DNA of 64,000 nucleotides from Kofleriaceae bacterium. GTDB taxonomy: Bacteria; Myxococcota_A; Polyangia; Haliangiales; Haliangiaceae. The notes beneath the pieces are model-generated. The model was not told the origin of the DNA and made no database searches. It was given only the letters and a program-made list of their open reading frames with translations. The stretch spans positions 1-64,000 of the forward strand of contig JAGPCY010000043.1 of the NCBI GenBank assembly GCA_018057825.1. The letters run 5' to 3'. The position numbers and the translations under genes were made by a program. Below, in pieces: positions 17,613 through 28,245 of the stretch; position 1 is the first letter of the stretch; the number at the start of each line of letters is the position of its first letter.

Positions 17613-18656
17613 TCACGCCGCGCGGCGGTAGAGGTTGGTCAAGCGCCCGGCCACCTGGCCCAGCGGCACGACCTCGACCGCCGCGCCGCGCTTGACCGCC
17701 TCGCCGGGCATCCCCCACACCACGGACGTCTCGCGATCCTGAGCGATCGTGATCGCGGACGCCTCACGCATCGCGCCCAGGCCGCGGGCACCGTCGGCGC
17801 CCATGCCCGTCAAGAGCACGCCCACCGCGTTCTTGCCGGCCTGCTGCGCCACCGACTCGAACAGCACGTCGACGCTCGGCCGGTGGCCGCTGACCGGCGC
17901 CTCGTCGCTCAACCGACACTGCCAGCGCGCGCCGGAGCGCACGATCCGCAGGTGGCGATCCCCGGGCGCCACGTAGGCGTGGCCCACCAGGATCGCGTCG
18001 CCATCGCGGGCCTCGCGCACCGACAGCGCGCTGTCGCGATCGAGGCGCTCGGCGAATCGGCGGCTGAACTCCGGCGGGATGTGCTGCACGATCACCACGC
18101 CGGGCGAGTCGGGCGGCATGCCGCGCAGCACCTCGGCGATCGCCTCGGTGCCGCCAGTCGACGCGCCGATCGCGATGAGCTGATCGGTCATGCGCACCGC
18201 GTCGAGCGAGCGCACCACCGGCACCGCCTGGCGCGGCCGCGGGGTGCGCGGCTTGCTGCTGGCCGCCGCCTTGACCTTGCCGACGATGTCGCGCGCGACC
18301 GCGGACAGGCCGTGCGCCAGATCCAGCTTCGGCTTGGTCACGAAGTCGAAGGCCCCGAGCTCGAGCGCCGCCAGGGTCACCTCGGCGCTCTGCTCGGTCA
18401 GCGACGACACCATGACGACCGGCATCGGCCGCAGCCGCATCAGGTTGCGCAGGAAGGTGAGACCGTCCATGCGCGGCATCTCGACGTCGAGGGTGAGGAC
18501 ATCGGGCGCGAGCTGCTTGATCAGATCGCGCGCGACGAACGGGTCGCCGGCGGTGCCGACCACCTCGATGCCAGGGTCGGTCGTCAGGACCTCGGTGAGG
18601 AGCTTGCGCATCAACGCCGAGTCATCGACGACGAGGGTCCGGATTCGCCGGGTCAT
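17613..18656 (-). CDS. cheB: Chemotaxis response regulator protein-glutamate methylesterase CheB
   Basis: Removes methyl groups from (and may deamidate) receptor glutamates, tuning adaptation. 347 aa: receiver domain with VVDDSALM (9-16) and phospho-acceptor D57 in [11 protein letters not shown]; linker about 130-155; methylesterase domain with catalytic S166 (IGASTGG), H192 (VQHIPPEF) and D288 (TGMGADGA). All catalytic residues are present. Last gene of the chemosensory operon; its ATG at 18656 overlaps the cheD stop by 4 nt. Phosphorylation by the CheA at 25838 is expected. Confidence 0.96.
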   Translation of the reverse strand: MTRRIRTLVVDDSALMRKLLTEVLTTDPGIEVVGTAGDPFVARDLIKQLAPDVLTLDVEMPRMDGLTFLRNLMRLRPMPVVMVSSLTEQSAEVTLAALELGAFDFVTKPKLDLAHGLSAVARDIVGKVKAAASSKPRTPRPRQAVPVVRSLDAVRMTDQLIAIGASTGGTEAIAEVLRGMPPDSPGVVIVQHIPPEFSRRFAERLDRDSALSVREARDGDAILVGHAYVAPGDRHLRIVRSGARWQCRLSDEAPVSGHRPSVDVLFESVAQQAGKNAVGVLLTGMGADGARGLGAMREASAITIAQDRETSVVWGMPGEAVKRGAAVEVVPLGQVAGRLTNLYRRAA

Positions 18657-19150
18657 GGGATGGGTCCTTCTGGGTCCACGGTCATCGGCAAGCGCTGGAT
18701 CAGCGTGTGCCCCGTCCGTGGGTGATAGCGAAGCCGCCGGGCTACCGGCCCGCCGACGTCCTCGGCGACCACCGTCAGCCCGAGCTGGAAGAGGTAGGCC
18801 CGCACGGCGGCGACGTTGAGCGCGCCGATGTCGCTCGTGGCGACGATCACCCGACCGCCGCCGAAAAGCTTGACCTCGAGGTCGTCCCGGTGACCGCCGT
18901 ACGCCAGCACCTCCTCCACCATGGCGCCGACCAGGCGGGGCACGAACCCGACGGTCTCGGGCAAGAGCATGTGGCACATGCCGCCGACGCCGGTGGCGCG
19001 ATCGCGCACGCAGGTGGCGACGCACGACCCGAGCACGGTCGCCAGGTGCTCGTCGCCGTCGGTGACGTAGAGCTCGCCGACCATCACCGGCACGGTCCAC
19101 GCCTGGTGGCGGTGATCCCAGAACCCGGGGACGGCGGCGGCGGCGTTCAC
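18653..19150 (-). CDS. cheD: Chemoreceptor glutamine deamidase CheD
   Basis: Deamidates receptor glutamines to glutamates, creating methylation sites. 165 aa from the GTG at 19150, which overlaps the cheR stop (GTGA). Catalytic C43 in [10 protein letters not shown]60 in GGMCHMLLP, and the conserved FGGG segment (VKLFGGGRV) are present. The start is chosen by overlap and family length (about 160); the frame is open upstream inside cheR but without homology. CheC is absent nearby, so CheD regulation by a phosphatase partner is not evident here. Confidence 0.94.
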   Translation of the reverse strand: MNAAAAVPGFWDHRHQAWTVPVMVGELYVTDGDEHLATVLGSCVATCVRDRATGVGGMCHMLLPETVGFVPRLVGAMVEEVLAYGGHRDDLEVKLFGGGRVIVATSDIGALNVAAVRAYLFQLGLTVVAEDVGGPVARRLRYHPRTGHTLIQRLPMTVDPEGPIP

Positions 19151-19980
19151 GGCACCCGGCGGCGGTAGATCGTCTTGCCGGTCGGTACCAGGCCCGGCAG
19201 GTCGCCGAGCAGGGACTCGGAGTGCCCCAGCACCAGGTGGCCGCCGGGGACCAGGGCCTCGGCGAAGCGCGCGACCAGGCGCCGCTTGTCCTCGGGCGTG
19301 AAGTAGATGATCACGTTGCGGCACATGATCAGGTCGAAGCGCTGGCGCATCGGCCAGGTCTCGAACAGGTTTAGGCGACGGAAGCGGACGCGCTCGCGCA
19401 GGCGCGGCGCGATCCGCCAGTGGTCGGTGTCGTCGCCCGTGCCGCGCACGAAGTACTGGCTGCGGCGGGCGGCGCTCACCGGTCGCACCCGCTCGTCAGG
19501 GTAGATCCCGGCGTCGGCGGCCGCCAGCACGTCGGCGTCGATGTCGGTGGCCAGCACCTTGACGTCCCATCGCGCCGGCAGCCGGGCCTCGTCGAGCACC
19601 ATCGCCAAGGACCAGGGCTCCTCGCCCGTCGAGCACCCGGCCGACCACACCCGCAAGCGGGTGCGCTCTGGCTCGCGTTGCAGCGCGGGCACGAGCGTGG
19701 TCGACATCCAGTCGAAGTGGTGCGGCTCGCGGAAGAACGCGGTGACGTTGGTGGTGATCGCGCTGACCAGCTCGCCGTGCTCAGCGCTGTGCGGATCGTC
19801 GAGGTGGCGCAGGTAGTCCCGGAAGCTGTCCAGCCCGAGGACCCGGAGCCGCCGCATCAGCCGGGTCTGGCATAGCTGACGCTTGCCCGGGCCGAGCGCG
19901 ATGCCGGTGCGCGCGTGCACCAGCGCGCGGAGGCGGGCGAAGGTGCCATCGTCCAGGAGCGGTGCGCTGCTCGCCGACAT
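19147..19980 (-). CDS. cheR: Chemotaxis protein methyltransferase CheR
   Basis: SAM-dependent methyltransferase that methylates receptor glutamates. 277 aa: N-terminal helical domain, [17 protein letters not shown] motif [17 protein letters not shown], acidic [10 protein letters not shown], and [16 protein letters not shown] near the C-terminus. All core motifs are intact. Starts 3 nt downstream of the first receptor gene and overlaps cheD. Both receptors in the operon end in a WDEF-type pentapeptide, the usual tether for CheR (inferred to apply here). Confidence 0.96.
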   Translation of the reverse strand: MSASSAPLLDDGTFARLRALVHARTGIALGPGKRQLCQTRLMRRLRVLGLDSFRDYLRHLDDPHSAEHGELVSAITTNVTAFFREPHHFDWMSTTLVPALQREPERTRLRVWSAGCSTGEEPWSLAMVLDEARLPARWDVKVLATDIDADVLAAADAGIYPDERVRPVSAARRSQYFVRGTGDDTDHWRIAPRLRERVRFRRLNLFETWPMRQRFDLIMCRNVIIYFTPEDKRRLVARFAEALVPGGHLVLGHSESLLGDLPGLVPTGKTIYRRRVP

Positions 19981-19983
19981 GGC

Positions 19984-22119
19984 CTAGAACTCGTCCCAGT
20001 CTTGGCTGTCGCGGGCCGCGGCAGCGCGACGGGCGGGCGCGGTGGGCCTCGACGCCGACGAGTCGGGACGTCGGCGCGGCCCCGGCTTGGCCCCGGGCTT
20101 GGCCCCGGGCTTGCCGCCGGAGGTCGACGCGGCCGCCACCGGCGCGGCGGCGCGGGCGGCGCCGGTCTTGAAGAACCCCATGAGGTCGTTCAGGGCCAGC
20201 GCCTGATCGGTCAGCGAGGCCGCGGCCGCGGTGGCCTCCTCGACCAGCGCTGCGTTCTCCTGGGTGCCGCGGTCCATCTGCGTGACGGCGGTGTTGATCT
20301 GCTCGATGCCGGTGGCCTGCTCGTCGCTGGCGACCGTGATCTCGGCGATGATGTCGGAGACCTTCTTCACGGAGGTGACGATCTCGCGCAAGGTCTCGCC
20401 CGACTGGTGCACCAGCTTGGCGCCCTGGCCGACCTTGTCGGCGCTGTCCTGGATGAGGCCCTTGATCTCGCGCGCCGCCGCCGCGCTGCGCTGCGCCAGG
20501 TTGCGTACCTCGGCCGCGACCACCGCGAACCCGCGCCCCTGATCGCCAGCGCGCGCGGCCTCGACCGCGGCGTTGAGCGCCAGCATGTTGGTCTGGAACG
20601 CGATCTGCTCGATCACCCCGATGATGTCCGCCACCTTGGCCGAGCTGTCGGTGATCGCGGCCATCGCGCCGACCGCCGCCTCGAGCACGCGCCCGCCCTT
20701 GTCGGCGACGTCGCGCGCCCCGGCCGCGAGCTGGTTGGCCTGATTGGCGTTGTTGGCGTTCTGCTTCACCGTCGCGGTCATCTCCTCGAGGCTCGACGCC
20801 GTCTGCTCGAGCGCCGCGCTCTGCTCCTGCGTGCGGGTGTTGAGGTTGTCGTTGCCCTCAGCGATCTGCTGCGACGCCGCGCTGATCGCGCCGGACCCGT
20901 CGAGGATCCGGCCCACCATCTCGCGCAGCGACGCCATCGACTGGTTGACCGCGTCGCGGACCTCGGCGAACTCGCCCTGGTAGTCGCCGGCCATCGACGC
21001 CGTGAGGTCGCCGGCGGCCTGCGCGGCCACCACGCGCTTGATCTCGCGCAGCGGCGCGGCGATGCCATCCATGAGCTGGTTGATGCCGTTGGTCATCGCC
21101 AGCGTCGCGCCGTGCTGGCCGGTGGCGTCGAGGCGACGGTCGAGATGGCCGGCCGCGGCCGCCAGGATCAGGTCGGCCAGGGCGAGCTGGCTGCGCTTCT
21201 GGGCGGTGATGTTGGTGGCGTACTTGACGACCTTGGTCACCTTGCCGGCGGCGTCGAGGATCGGGTTGTAGGTCGCCTGCAGCCACAGCTCGGCGCCGTT
21301 GCGCCCGACGCGCTGGTAGTCGCCGGCGTCGAAGGTGCCGCCGCGCAGCCGCTCCCAGAACGCGGTGTACTCGGGCGACCGCGCGTACGTCGGGTCCACG
21401 AAGATGGCGTGGTGCTTGCCGATCACCTCCTCGGCGCGGTAGCCGACCGCCTGCAGGAAGTTCTCGTTGACCCACTGCACCGTGCCGTCGGGCGCGAAGT
21501 GGACCACCGCCTGCGACTTGCCGATCGCCTGCACCTGCCCCATGTAGTCGGCGTTCTCGGCCTCGCGGGCGCGGAGCTCGGTGACGTCGAGCCACTCCAG
21601 GCTGGCGCCGACCACGTGACCGGCGGGGTCACGCACGGCCGCCATCGTCAGCCGGAACGACATGGGCCCGACCTGGATGACCGCCTGGTGGGGCAGCCGC
21701 TCGGGGTTGGCCAGCAAGCCGCGCTGGTGCGCCGGGCGCTTGTGGAACACGTCGATGCAGGTGCCGATCAGCCGCTCGGGGTCGAACCCCGGGAACTGCG
21801 CCCGGAAGACCGCGGTGTGCTTGCGCATGAGCTGCTGGGCCGCCAGGTTCATGAACGTGATGCGCAGCTCGTCGTCCACGCACATCACCGCGCTGGTGAT
21901 GCCCTCGACCGCGGCGCGCGCGAAGGCATCGAGCCCGAGCGCCGGTCCGCGCCGACCGCGCTTCGCCGCCGGCGGCGGGGCCGGGTCACGGCGCGTCAGC
22001 TTGGGCGCCGCCACCGGGCGTCGGCCGCCCGCAGGGGGCGACGGCGCCAGGGTCAGGCGATCGCGGCGGGGCGCGGATCGCGCGGAGGACGGCGAGGGCT
22101 TCTGGGGCTTGCGGGGCAT
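19984..22119 (-). CDS. Soluble methyl-accepting chemotaxis protein with PAS domains
   Basis: A 711-aa receptor with no membrane span, so cytoplasmic. A basic Pro-rich N-terminus precedes one divergent PAS (about 50-155, [18 protein letters not shown]) and one canonical PAS with PAC (about 160-285, [30 protein letters not shown]). A HAMP-like linker follows ([21 protein letters not shown]), then the coiled-coil signalling domain with tip [25 protein letters not shown] (written in part). It ends RDSQDWDEF, a CheR-tether-like pentapeptide. The signalling half is nearly identical to that of the next receptor. The stimulus is unknown; PAS may bind haem, flavin or a small ligand. Confidence 0.93.
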   Translation of the reverse strand: MPRKPQKPSPSSARSAPRRDRLTLAPSPPAGGRRPVAAPKLTRRDPAPPPAAKRGRRGPALGLDAFARAAVEGITSAVMCVDDELRITFMNLAAQQLMRKHTAVFRAQFPGFDPERLIGTCIDVFHKRPAHQRGLLANPERLPHQAVIQVGPMSFRLTMAAVRDPAGHVVGASLEWLDVTELRAREAENADYMGQVQAIGKSQAVVHFAPDGTVQWVNENFLQAVGYRAEEVIGKHHAIFVDPTYARSPEYTAFWERLRGGTFDAGDYQRVGRNGAELWLQATYNPILDAAGKVTKVVKYATNITAQKRSQLALADLILAAAAGHLDRRLDATGQHGATLAMTNGINQLMDGIAAPLREIKRVVAAQAAGDLTASMAGDYQGEFAEVRDAVNQSMASLREMVGRILDGSGAISAASQQIAEGNDNLNTRTQEQSAALEQTASSLEEMTATVKQNANNANQANQLAAGARDVADKGGRVLEAAVGAMAAITDSSAKVADIIGVIEQIAFQTNMLALNAAVEAARAGDQGRGFAVVAAEVRNLAQRSAAAAREIKGLIQDSADKVGQGAKLVHQSGETLREIVTSVKKVSDIIAEITVASDEQATGIEQINTAVTQMDRGTQENAALVEEATAAAASLTDQALALNDLMGFFKTGAARAAAPVAAASTSGGKPGAKPGAKPGPRRRPDSSASRPTAPARRAAAARDSQDWDEF
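20161..21020 (-). repeat. Long duplicated segment shared by the two receptor genes (copy 1)
   Basis: This stretch, encoding the HAMP-like linker to signalling-domain end of the first receptor, is nearly identical base for base to 22348-23207 in the second receptor (offset 2187 bp). Most differences are single synonymous changes. It points to recent duplication or ongoing gene conversion. Confidence 0.85.
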
Positions 22120-22176
22120 GGGAACCTCGAGAGGTCGGCTGGCTGTGTTGTGACGTGAGGTGATGGGACGCTTGGT

Positions 22177-25100
22177 TCAGAACTCGTCCCAGTTCTGGTT
22201 GTCGCGCACCGTGGGGACGCGACGGGTGGGCGGGGGCGACGCCGCTGGCGCGGCGGGACGCCGGCTCGGCCCGGGCTTGGCGCTGGGCTTGGCTCCGGGG
22301 GGCGCCGCGGCCGCCGCCGGCGCGGCGGGGCGGGCGGCGCGGGCGGCGCCGGTCTTGAAGAACCCCATGAGGTCGTTCAGGGCCAGCGCCTGATCGGTCA
22401 GGGAGGTGGCGGCCGCGGTGGCCTCCTCGACCAGCGCCGCGTTCTCCTGGGTGCCGCGGTCCATCTGGGTGACGGCGGTGTTGATCTGCTCGATGCCGGT
22501 GGCCTGCTCGTCGCTGGCGACCGTGATCTCGGCGATGATGTCGGAGACCTTCTTCACCGAGGTGACGATCTCGCGCAAGGTCTCGCCCGACTGGTGCACC
22601 AGCTTGGCGCCCTGGCCGACCTTGTCGGCGCTGTCCTGGATGAGCGACTTGATCTCGCGCGCCGCCGCCGCGCTGCGCTGGGCCAGGTTGCGCACCTCGG
22701 CCGCGACCACCGCGAACCCGCGCCCCTGATCCCCGGCCCGCGCCGCCTCGACCGCAGCGTTGAGCGCCAGCATGTTGGTCTGGAACGCGATCTGCTCGAT
22801 CACCCCGATGATGTCGGCGACCTTGGCCGAGCTGTCGGTGATCGCGGCCATCGCGCCGACCGCCGCCTCGACCACGCGCCCGCCCTTGTCGGCGACGTCG
22901 CGCGCGCCGGCCGCGAGCTGGTTGGCCTGATTGGCGTTGTTGGCGTTCTGCTTCACCGTCGCGGTCATCTCCTCGAGGCTCGACGCCGTCTCCTCGAGGG
23001 CCGCGCTCTGCTCCTGCGTGCGGGTGTTGAGGTTGTCGTTGCCCTCGGCGATCTGCTGCGACGCCGCGCTGATCGCCCCGGCGCCATCGAGGATCCGGCC
23101 CACCATCTCGCGCAGCGACGCCATCGACTGGTTGACCGCGTCGCGGACCTCGGCGAACTCGCCCTGGTAGTCGCCGGCCATCGACGCCGTGAGGTCGCCG
23201 GCGGCCAGCGCCGTCACCACCCGCTTGATCTCGCGCAGCGGCGTGGCGACGCCGTCCATCAGCCGGTTGACGCCCTGCACGGTCGCCAGCGTCGCGCCGA
23301 CATAGCCGGTGGCGTCGATCCGCTGGTCGAGCTTGCCGCCCGACGCCGCCGTGATCAGGCGCGCCAGGTCCTGCTGCCCGCGCTTCTCGAGCGTGATGTC
23401 GGTGGCGTACTTCACCACCTTGAACGGCCGGCCGTTGAGATCGAGGATCGGATTGTACGAGGCCTGCAGCCACAGCTCGGCGCCGTTGCGCCCTACGCGC
23501 TGATACTCGCCAGCGTCGAAGCGGCCGCTGCGCAGCCGCTCCCAGAACTGGCGGTAGGCGTCACTGGCCGCGTAGTCCGGACTGACGAACATCGAGTGGT
23601 GCTTCCCGACCACCTCTTCGGCGCGGTAGCCGACGGTGCGCAGGAAGTTGTCGTTGGCCTGCAAGATCTTGCCATCGAGGTCGAACTCGATGACCGCCTG
23701 CGACTTGCCGATGGCCGCGATCTGACCGCCGGAGTCGGCCGCCGCCAGCTTGGCCGCGGTGACGTCGGTCGCGAACTTCACGACCTTGGCCGGTCGCCCG
23801 TTGAGGTCGAGGATCGGGTTGTACGAGGCCTGGATCCACACCTCCTTGCCGCCGCGCCCGATCCGCTTGTACTCGCCGGCGTCGAACTTGCCGTCACCCA
23901 GGTTGCGCCAGAACTGCCGGTAGGCGTCGCTCGCCGCGTAGGCCGGGTCGACGAACATCGAGTGGTGCCTGCCGACGATCTCGTCGAGCCGGTAGCCCAG
24001 GGTCTGGAGGAAGTTGTCGTTGGCCCACTGCACCTTGCCGTCGAGGTCGAAGTGGATCACCGCCTGCGACTTGCCGATGGCCGCGATCTGACCGCCGGAG
24101 TCGGCCGCCGCCAGCTTGCTCGCGGTGACGTCGGTCGCGAACTTCACGACCTTGACCGGCCGGCCGTCGAGATCGAAGATCGGGTTGTACGAGGCCTGGA
24201 TCCACACCTCCTTGCCGCCGCGCCCGATCCGCTTGTACTCGCCGGCGTCGAACTTGCCCTCGCCCAGGTTGCGCCAGAACTGCCGGTAGGCGTCGCTGGC
24301 CGCGTAGACCGGGTCGACGAACATCGCGTGGGGCTTGCCGACGATCTCGTCGAGCTGGTAGCCGAGGGTCTTGAGGAAGTTGTCGTTGGCCCACTGCACC
24401 TTGCCGTCGAGGTCGAAGTGGATCACCGCCTGCGACTTGCCGATCGCCGCGATCTGGCCGCCGGCGTCGGCCGCCGCCAGCTTGGCCGCGGTGATGTCGG
24501 TCGCGAACTTCACGACCTTGAGCGGTCGCCCCTCGAGGTCGAGGATCGGATTGTACGAGGCCTGGATCCACACCTCCTTGCCGCCGCGCCCGATCCGCTT
24601 GTACTCCCCGGCGTCGAACTTGCCCTCGCTCAGGTTGCGCCAGAACTGCCGGTAGGCGTCGCTCGTCGCGTAGGCCGGGTCGACGAACATCGCGTGGTGC
24701 TTGCCGACGATCTCCTCGAGCTGGTAGCCGAGGGTCTTCAGGAAGTTGTCGTTGGCCCACTGCACCTTGCCGTCGAGGTCGAAGTGGATCACCGCCTGCG
24801 ACTTGCCGATCGCCGTGATCTGAGCGGCGCTCACCACCGCCTCGGTCTCCCGGGCGCGCGCTTCGCTGACGTCTTGCCACTCGAGGGTCCCGCCCAGGGG
24901 CTGGCCGTCGGGCGCGGTGGTCGGCGTCACCGTCACGCGGAACCACTGGGTCCCGATGGCGAGGGTCGCCTGCGCCGCCCGCGCCGGGTCGGCCGCGATG
25001 GCGGCGGCCAGCTCGGGATGGCGATACACCGCGTCGGTCGAGGTGCCGACCGGCGCCTCGGGATCGAGGCCGGCGAACGCGGCGCGCAACGCGGCGGCGT

Positions 25101-25320
25101 GGCGGCGGAGGGTCGCCGTCATGGCCCGGTTGCACGAGGTGATCCGGCGATCGCGGTCGACGCACATCACCGAGGCGGCGAGGCCGTCGAGCGCAGCGCG
25201 GGTCGGATCGACGACTGGCGCCGCCGCGGGGCGGACGGCGCGGCGGGGCGCCACCACGCTCTTGGTGCGCGGCGACGGGGGGGCGAGGGTCACGCGGCGG
25301 CGAGGGGTCCGGGTTGGCAT
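22177..25320 (-). CDS. Soluble methyl-accepting chemotaxis protein with five PAS domains
   Basis: A 1047-aa receptor without membrane spans. After a basic N-terminus come a divergent PAS (about 42-155) and four tandem PAS-PAC modules of exactly 122 residues each (167-654), each starting AIGKSQAVI and containing DAYRQFW and DAGEY. The fourth is more diverged ([21 protein letters not shown]) and resembles the PAS of the first receptor. Then come a HAMP-like segment, the signalling coiled coil with tip [19 protein letters not shown], and the terminal RDNQNWDEF CheR tether. The stimulus is unknown. Modules 1-3 are close to identical, a sign of recent internal expansion. Confidence 0.94.
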   Translation of the reverse strand: MPTRTPRRRVTLAPPSPRTKSVVAPRRAVRPAAAPVVDPTRAALDGLAASVMCVDRDRRITSCNRAMTATLRRHAAALRAAFAGLDPEAPVGTSTDAVYRHPELAAAIAADPARAAQATLAIGTQWFRVTVTPTTAPDGQPLGGTLEWQDVSEARARETEAVVSAAQITAIGKSQAVIHFDLDGKVQWANDNFLKTLGYQLEEIVGKHHAMFVDPAYATSDAYRQFWRNLSEGKFDAGEYKRIGRGGKEVWIQASYNPILDLEGRPLKVVKFATDITAAKLAAADAGGQIAAIGKSQAVIHFDLDGKVQWANDNFLKTLGYQLDEIVGKPHAMFVDPVYAASDAYRQFWRNLGEGKFDAGEYKRIGRGGKEVWIQASYNPIFDLDGRPVKVVKFATDVTASKLAAADSGGQIAAIGKSQAVIHFDLDGKVQWANDNFLQTLGYRLDEIVGRHHSMFVDPAYAASDAYRQFWRNLGDGKFDAGEYKRIGRGGKEVWIQASYNPILDLNGRPAKVVKFATDVTAAKLAAADSGGQIAAIGKSQAVIEFDLDGKILQANDNFLRTVGYRAEEVVGKHHSMFVSPDYAASDAYRQFWERLRSGRFDAGEYQRVGRNGAELWLQASYNPILDLNGRPFKVVKYATDITLEKRGQQDLARLITAASGGKLDQRIDATGYVGATLATVQGVNRLMDGVATPLREIKRVVTALAAGDLTASMAGDYQGEFAEVRDAVNQSMASLREMVGRILDGAGAISAASQQIAEGNDNLNTRTQEQSAALEETASSLEEMTATVKQNANNANQANQLAAGARDVADKGGRVVEAAVGAMAAITDSSAKVADIIGVIEQIAFQTNMLALNAAVEAARAGDQGRGFAVVAAEVRNLAQRSAAAAREIKSLIQDSADKVGQGAKLVHQSGETLREIVTSVKKVSDIIAEITVASDEQATGIEQINTAVTQMDRGTQENAALVEEATAAATSLTDQALALNDLMGFFKTGAARAARPAAPAAAAAPPGAKPSAKPGPSRRPAAPAASPPPTRRVPTVRDNQNWDEF
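22348..23207 (-). repeat. Long duplicated segment shared by the two receptor genes (copy 2)
   Basis: Partner of 20161-21020. It includes the same coding signatures, such as the residues around the signalling tip, with few substitutions. Confidence 0.85.
23359..24822 (-). repeat. Four 366-bp tandem PAS repeats inside the receptor gene
   Basis: The anchor around GATCACCGCCTGCGACTTGC recurs at 24055, 24421 and 24787, and as GATGACCGCC at 23689, giving an exact 366-bp period (4 x 366 = 1464 bp). The three upstream units are the most alike; the unit nearest the signalling domain is most diverged. Such long direct repeats can recombine to change the PAS number. Confidence 0.9.
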
Positions 25321-25333
25321 GAAGCAGGCTCCG

Positions 25334-25831
25334 TCACGGCGCGGCGATGGCCGCGTCCAGGGTGTCGTGGTTGTCGTTCGAGACGGCGGCGGGGAAGACG
25401 CCGTCGACGTCGAGGATGGTGATGAGCTTCTCGTCGACGATGGCGATGCCGCGCGCGAAGGCGGCGAAGCCGGCTGCCTCGACGACGTCGGGCGGCGGCT
25501 TGATGTGCGCGGCGTCGACCGTGGTGACGTCCGACATGGCGTCGACGACGATGCCGCGCACGGTCGAGCGACCGTCCTGCTCGATGCGCAAGACGACGAT
25601 CGCGGTGGTCGGCGTGGCCTCCTGCGGCGACATGCCGAGGCGCTCGCGCAGGTCGGCGATCGGCACGATGTCGCCGCGGATGTTGATGACGCCCTTCACG
25701 AAGGTCGGGGTCCGGGGCATCGGCATCGGCGCGGACCACCCGCGGATCTCCTGGACCCGCAGGATGTCGACGCCGTACTCGGCGCCCGATACGAAGAACG
25801 TCAAGAGCTGTGATTGGTCAGCGATCGTCAT
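25334..25831 (-). CDS. cheW: Chemotaxis coupling protein CheW
   Basis: SH3-like adaptor of 165 aa that links receptors to CheA. It begins with a typical [24 protein letters not shown] strand pair, followed by [23 protein letters not shown], the most conserved segment of the family. Lies between cheA (6 nt upstream) and the long receptor gene. The expected receptor- and CheA-binding Arg (NIRGD) is present. Confidence 0.95.
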   Translation of the reverse strand: MTIADQSQLLTFFVSGAEYGVDILRVQEIRGWSAPMPMPRTPTFVKGVINIRGDIVPIADLRERLGMSPQEATPTTAIVVLRIEQDGRSTVRGIVVDAMSDVTTVDAAHIKPPPDVVEAAGFAAFARGIAIVDEKLITILDVDGVFPAAVSNDNHDTLDAAIAAP

Positions 25832-25837
25832 GGCACC

Positions 25838-27817
25838 CTAGGCCGCAGCGGCGGCGATGAGCGATGGCGCACGAGCGGCTTGGACCAGCGCCACTACGTC
25901 GAGGATGAAGGCGACCTGGCCGTCGCCGAGGATGGTGGCGCCGGCCAGGCCGGGCACCCGGTGGTAGTTGGCCTCCAGGCTCTTGACCACCACTTGCTGT
26001 TGCGCGAGCACCTCGTCGACCAAGAGGCCAACCTGGGTGCCGTCGACGGTGACGACCACCATGATCTGCCGCTGCCCGGTGTGGCGCGGCAGGTCGAGCA
26101 GCGCCGCGAGGTCCAGCATGGGCACGAGCTGATCGCGCAGGCGGTAGACGTCGAGCGTGCCGCCCAGCCGGGAGGTGCGGGACGGCTCGAGCTCGACCGA
26201 CTCGGTGATCGACAAGAGCGGGATGACCACCTGGTGCTCGCCGAGGCGCACGAGCTGGCCGTCGATGATGGCCAGGGTGAGCGGCAACCGCAGCGTGATG
26301 CGCGTGCCCAGCCCGGGGCGCGAGTCGAGCGCGATGTCGCCGCCGAGCTCCTTCACGTGGCGCCGCACGACGTCCATGCCGACGCCGCGCCCGGACAGGT
26401 CCGAGACCTCCTTGGCGGTGGAGAACCCGGGCAGGAAGACGAGCTGGTACGCGGCGCGGTCATCGAGCACGGCGTCGGCGCTGATCAGGCCCTTGGCCCG
26501 GGCGGTGGCGACGATGCGCGCGGCATCGAGGCCGCGGCCGTCATCGGCGATCTCGACGACGACGTCGCCGCCGCGGTGCTCGGCGTGCAGTCGGATGGTG
26601 CCGGCGGCCGCCTTGCCAGCGGCCACGCGGTCGGTCGTGGGCTCGATGCCGTGATCGATCGCGTTGCGGACCAGGTGCACCAGCGGGTCGCTCAGCTTCT
26701 CCAGCACCGCCTTGTCGAGCTCGGTGTTCTGGCCCGTGATCTCGAGCGCGATCTCCTTGCCCAGGCGCTCGCCCAGCTCGCGCACCAGGCGCGGGAACCG
26801 GTTGAAGACCGTGCCCACGGACATGCTGCGCAAGCGCATGACGCTGTCCTGCAGCGATCGCGTGTTGCGCGCGAGCTGGCCCAGGCCCTCGCGGATCCGC
26901 GCCAGCCGGCGCGCGTCGAGCGGGCCCTCGCTGTCGAGCTCGCCCAGCATCGACTGGGTGATGACCAGCTCACCGACCATGTTGATGAGCGCGTCGATCT
27001 TGTCGATGCTGACGCGGATCGAGCCGCCGGCCGGCGTGGCCTCGCGGGCGTCGCGGGGCGCGGCGGGCGCCGCCTCGGCGACCGGGGCCGGCGGGGGCGC
27101 TACCGGATCCGGCTCGGGCTGAGCCTCGGCGGCGATCGGCGCGACCGTCACGTCGCAGGTGTCGTCGATCCAACGGACCACCGAGTCGAGCTCGGCCTGG
27201 GTGGCGCTGGTCGAGAGCATGAGGTCCCACCGCAGGTAGCTGCGGGTGGGGTCGAGGTCCGCGAGCAGGGGCACCGCGTCGACCTCGGCGTTCACGAACG
27301 CCGGGCCGAACTCGGACAGGCGGTCGAACACCGGGAGCAGGTCGAGCTTGGCGCGCAGCGCGTCGGGCCGGGGCGCGATGCCGATCGACCACAGCGTGAT
27401 CTCGGGCCGCGCCGCGGCGGTGGTCGGTGCCGCACCCACCAGCCGCTCGACCTCGGCGACGGCCCGCTCGCACGCCTCGCCGCTGGTCGGTCGGCCGGCC
27501 TGGCGCGCCGCCAGCGCGCTGCGGAGCACGTCGACGGCTCGCAGGAGCCCGGCCGACATCTCGGCGGTGGCCCGGGTGCCGCGCCGCAGCCGGTCGAACA
27601 CGCTCTCGATCGCGTGTGCCAGCGGCCCGACCTCAGCGATCCCGACCACACCGGCGCCGCCCTTGATCGAGTGGATGGCGCGGAACAGGTCGTCGATCAG
27701 ATCGCGACCGGCGTCGCTATCGAGGTGCACCAGGCCGCTCTCGAGGCGCTCGAGGCCCTCGAAGCTCTCCTCGAAGAAAGTGGCCATGAGCGAGGCCTGC
27801 AGCGCGTCGGGGTTCAT
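25838..27817 (-). CDS. cheA: Chemotaxis histidine kinase CheA
   Basis: Autophosphorylating kinase of 659 aa controlling the chemosensory output. P1 Hpt domain with phosphorylatable H49 in AIHSIKGGAG; P2-like region about 140-230; P3 dimerisation about 265-330 (RVSIDKIDALINMVGELVITQSML); P4 ATPase with N-box LVHLVRNAIDHGIE, G1 DDGRGLD and GRGVGMDVV; P5 CheW-like regulatory domain to the end. All kinase boxes are intact. The ATG at 27817 overlaps the STAS gene's stop by 4 nt. No flagellar genes are near, so the output may be gliding, pilus motility or gene regulation. Confidence 0.97.
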   Translation of the reverse strand: MNPDALQASLMATFFEESFEGLERLESGLVHLDSDAGRDLIDDLFRAIHSIKGGAGVVGIAEVGPLAHAIESVFDRLRRGTRATAEMSAGLLRAVDVLRSALAARQAGRPTSGEACERAVAEVERLVGAAPTTAAARPEITLWSIGIAPRPDALRAKLDLLPVFDRLSEFGPAFVNAEVDAVPLLADLDPTRSYLRWDLMLSTSATQAELDSVVRWIDDTCDVTVAPIAAEAQPEPDPVAPPPAPVAEAAPAAPRDAREATPAGGSIRVSIDKIDALINMVGELVITQSMLGELDSEGPLDARRLARIREGLGQLARNTRSLQDSVMRLRSMSVGTVFNRFPRLVRELGERLGKEIALEITGQNTELDKAVLEKLSDPLVHLVRNAIDHGIEPTTDRVAAGKAAAGTIRLHAEHRGGDVVVEIADDGRGLDAARIVATARAKGLISADAVLDDRAAYQLVFLPGFSTAKEVSDLSGRGVGMDVVRRHVKELGGDIALDSRPGLGTRITLRLPLTLAIIDGQLVRLGEHQVVIPLLSITESVELEPSRTSRLGGTLDVYRLRDQLVPMLDLAALLDLPRHTGQRQIMVVVTVDGTQVGLLVDEVLAQQQVVVKSLEANYHRVPGLAGATILGDGQVAFILDVVALVQAARAPSLIAAAAA

Positions 27818-28101
27818 GGGGCCTCCGGCAGCCCGAGCACGTGGCCCAGGCCGAGCGTGTTCGCCGCGACGTGCAACGCGCGCGACGCGCCGCGCCACGC
27901 CAGCGGGCGCTGGTGATGGGCGGCGGTGCGCACCAGCGCGCACAGGAGCTGGAGACCGGCGAGGTCGACCTGCTCCACCGCGCCGAGATCTACGACCAGC
28001 GCCGCGTCGGCGCGCGCGGTCAGGGCGGCGTGCGCCGCGGCGACGGTCTCCACGTCGAGGGTGGCAGGCAGGCGCACCGCGTCGGGCTCGATAGGATCCA
28101 C
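27814..28101 (-). CDS. STAS-domain protein, first gene of the chemosensory operon
   Basis: Small cytoplasmic STAS-fold protein of 95 aa: VRLPATLDVETVAAAHAALTA, ALVVDLGAVEQVDLAGLQLLCALVRTA. The position that is phosphorylated as Ser/Thr in SpoIIAA-type anti-anti-sigma factors (usually D-S at the helix start) here reads VDLAGLQ, with no Ser, so it may be a non-phosphorylatable adaptor. Overlaps cheA by 4 nt. Its role in the chemosensory complex is unknown; STAS proteins occur in some non-motility Che systems. Confidence 0.82.
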   Translation of the reverse strand: MDPIEPDAVRLPATLDVETVAAAHAALTARADAALVVDLGAVEQVDLAGLQLLCALVRTAAHHQRPLAWRGASRALHVAANTLGLGHVLGLPEAP

Positions 28102-28245
28102 GGAAGCTCGTATCGGCCCGAAGCGCCGGTCGTGTAGCCCTCGGCCCCTCGATCGCGCGCTTTCTTCGGAGGCGATCGGGAGTGGCGGCGGGCCGGTCAG
28201 GGCCGCGGGGCTTCACCGTCGACCGACCCGGCCGACCTACTCGAC

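Noticed and set aside
19915-22158. A 747-residue plus-strand frame
   Set aside because: Antisense shadow of the first receptor gene.
22594-25422. A 942-residue plus-strand frame
   Set aside because: Antisense shadow of the five-PAS receptor; its repeats mirror the PAS repeats.
25814-27916. A 700-residue plus-strand frame
   Set aside because: Antisense shadow of cheA.
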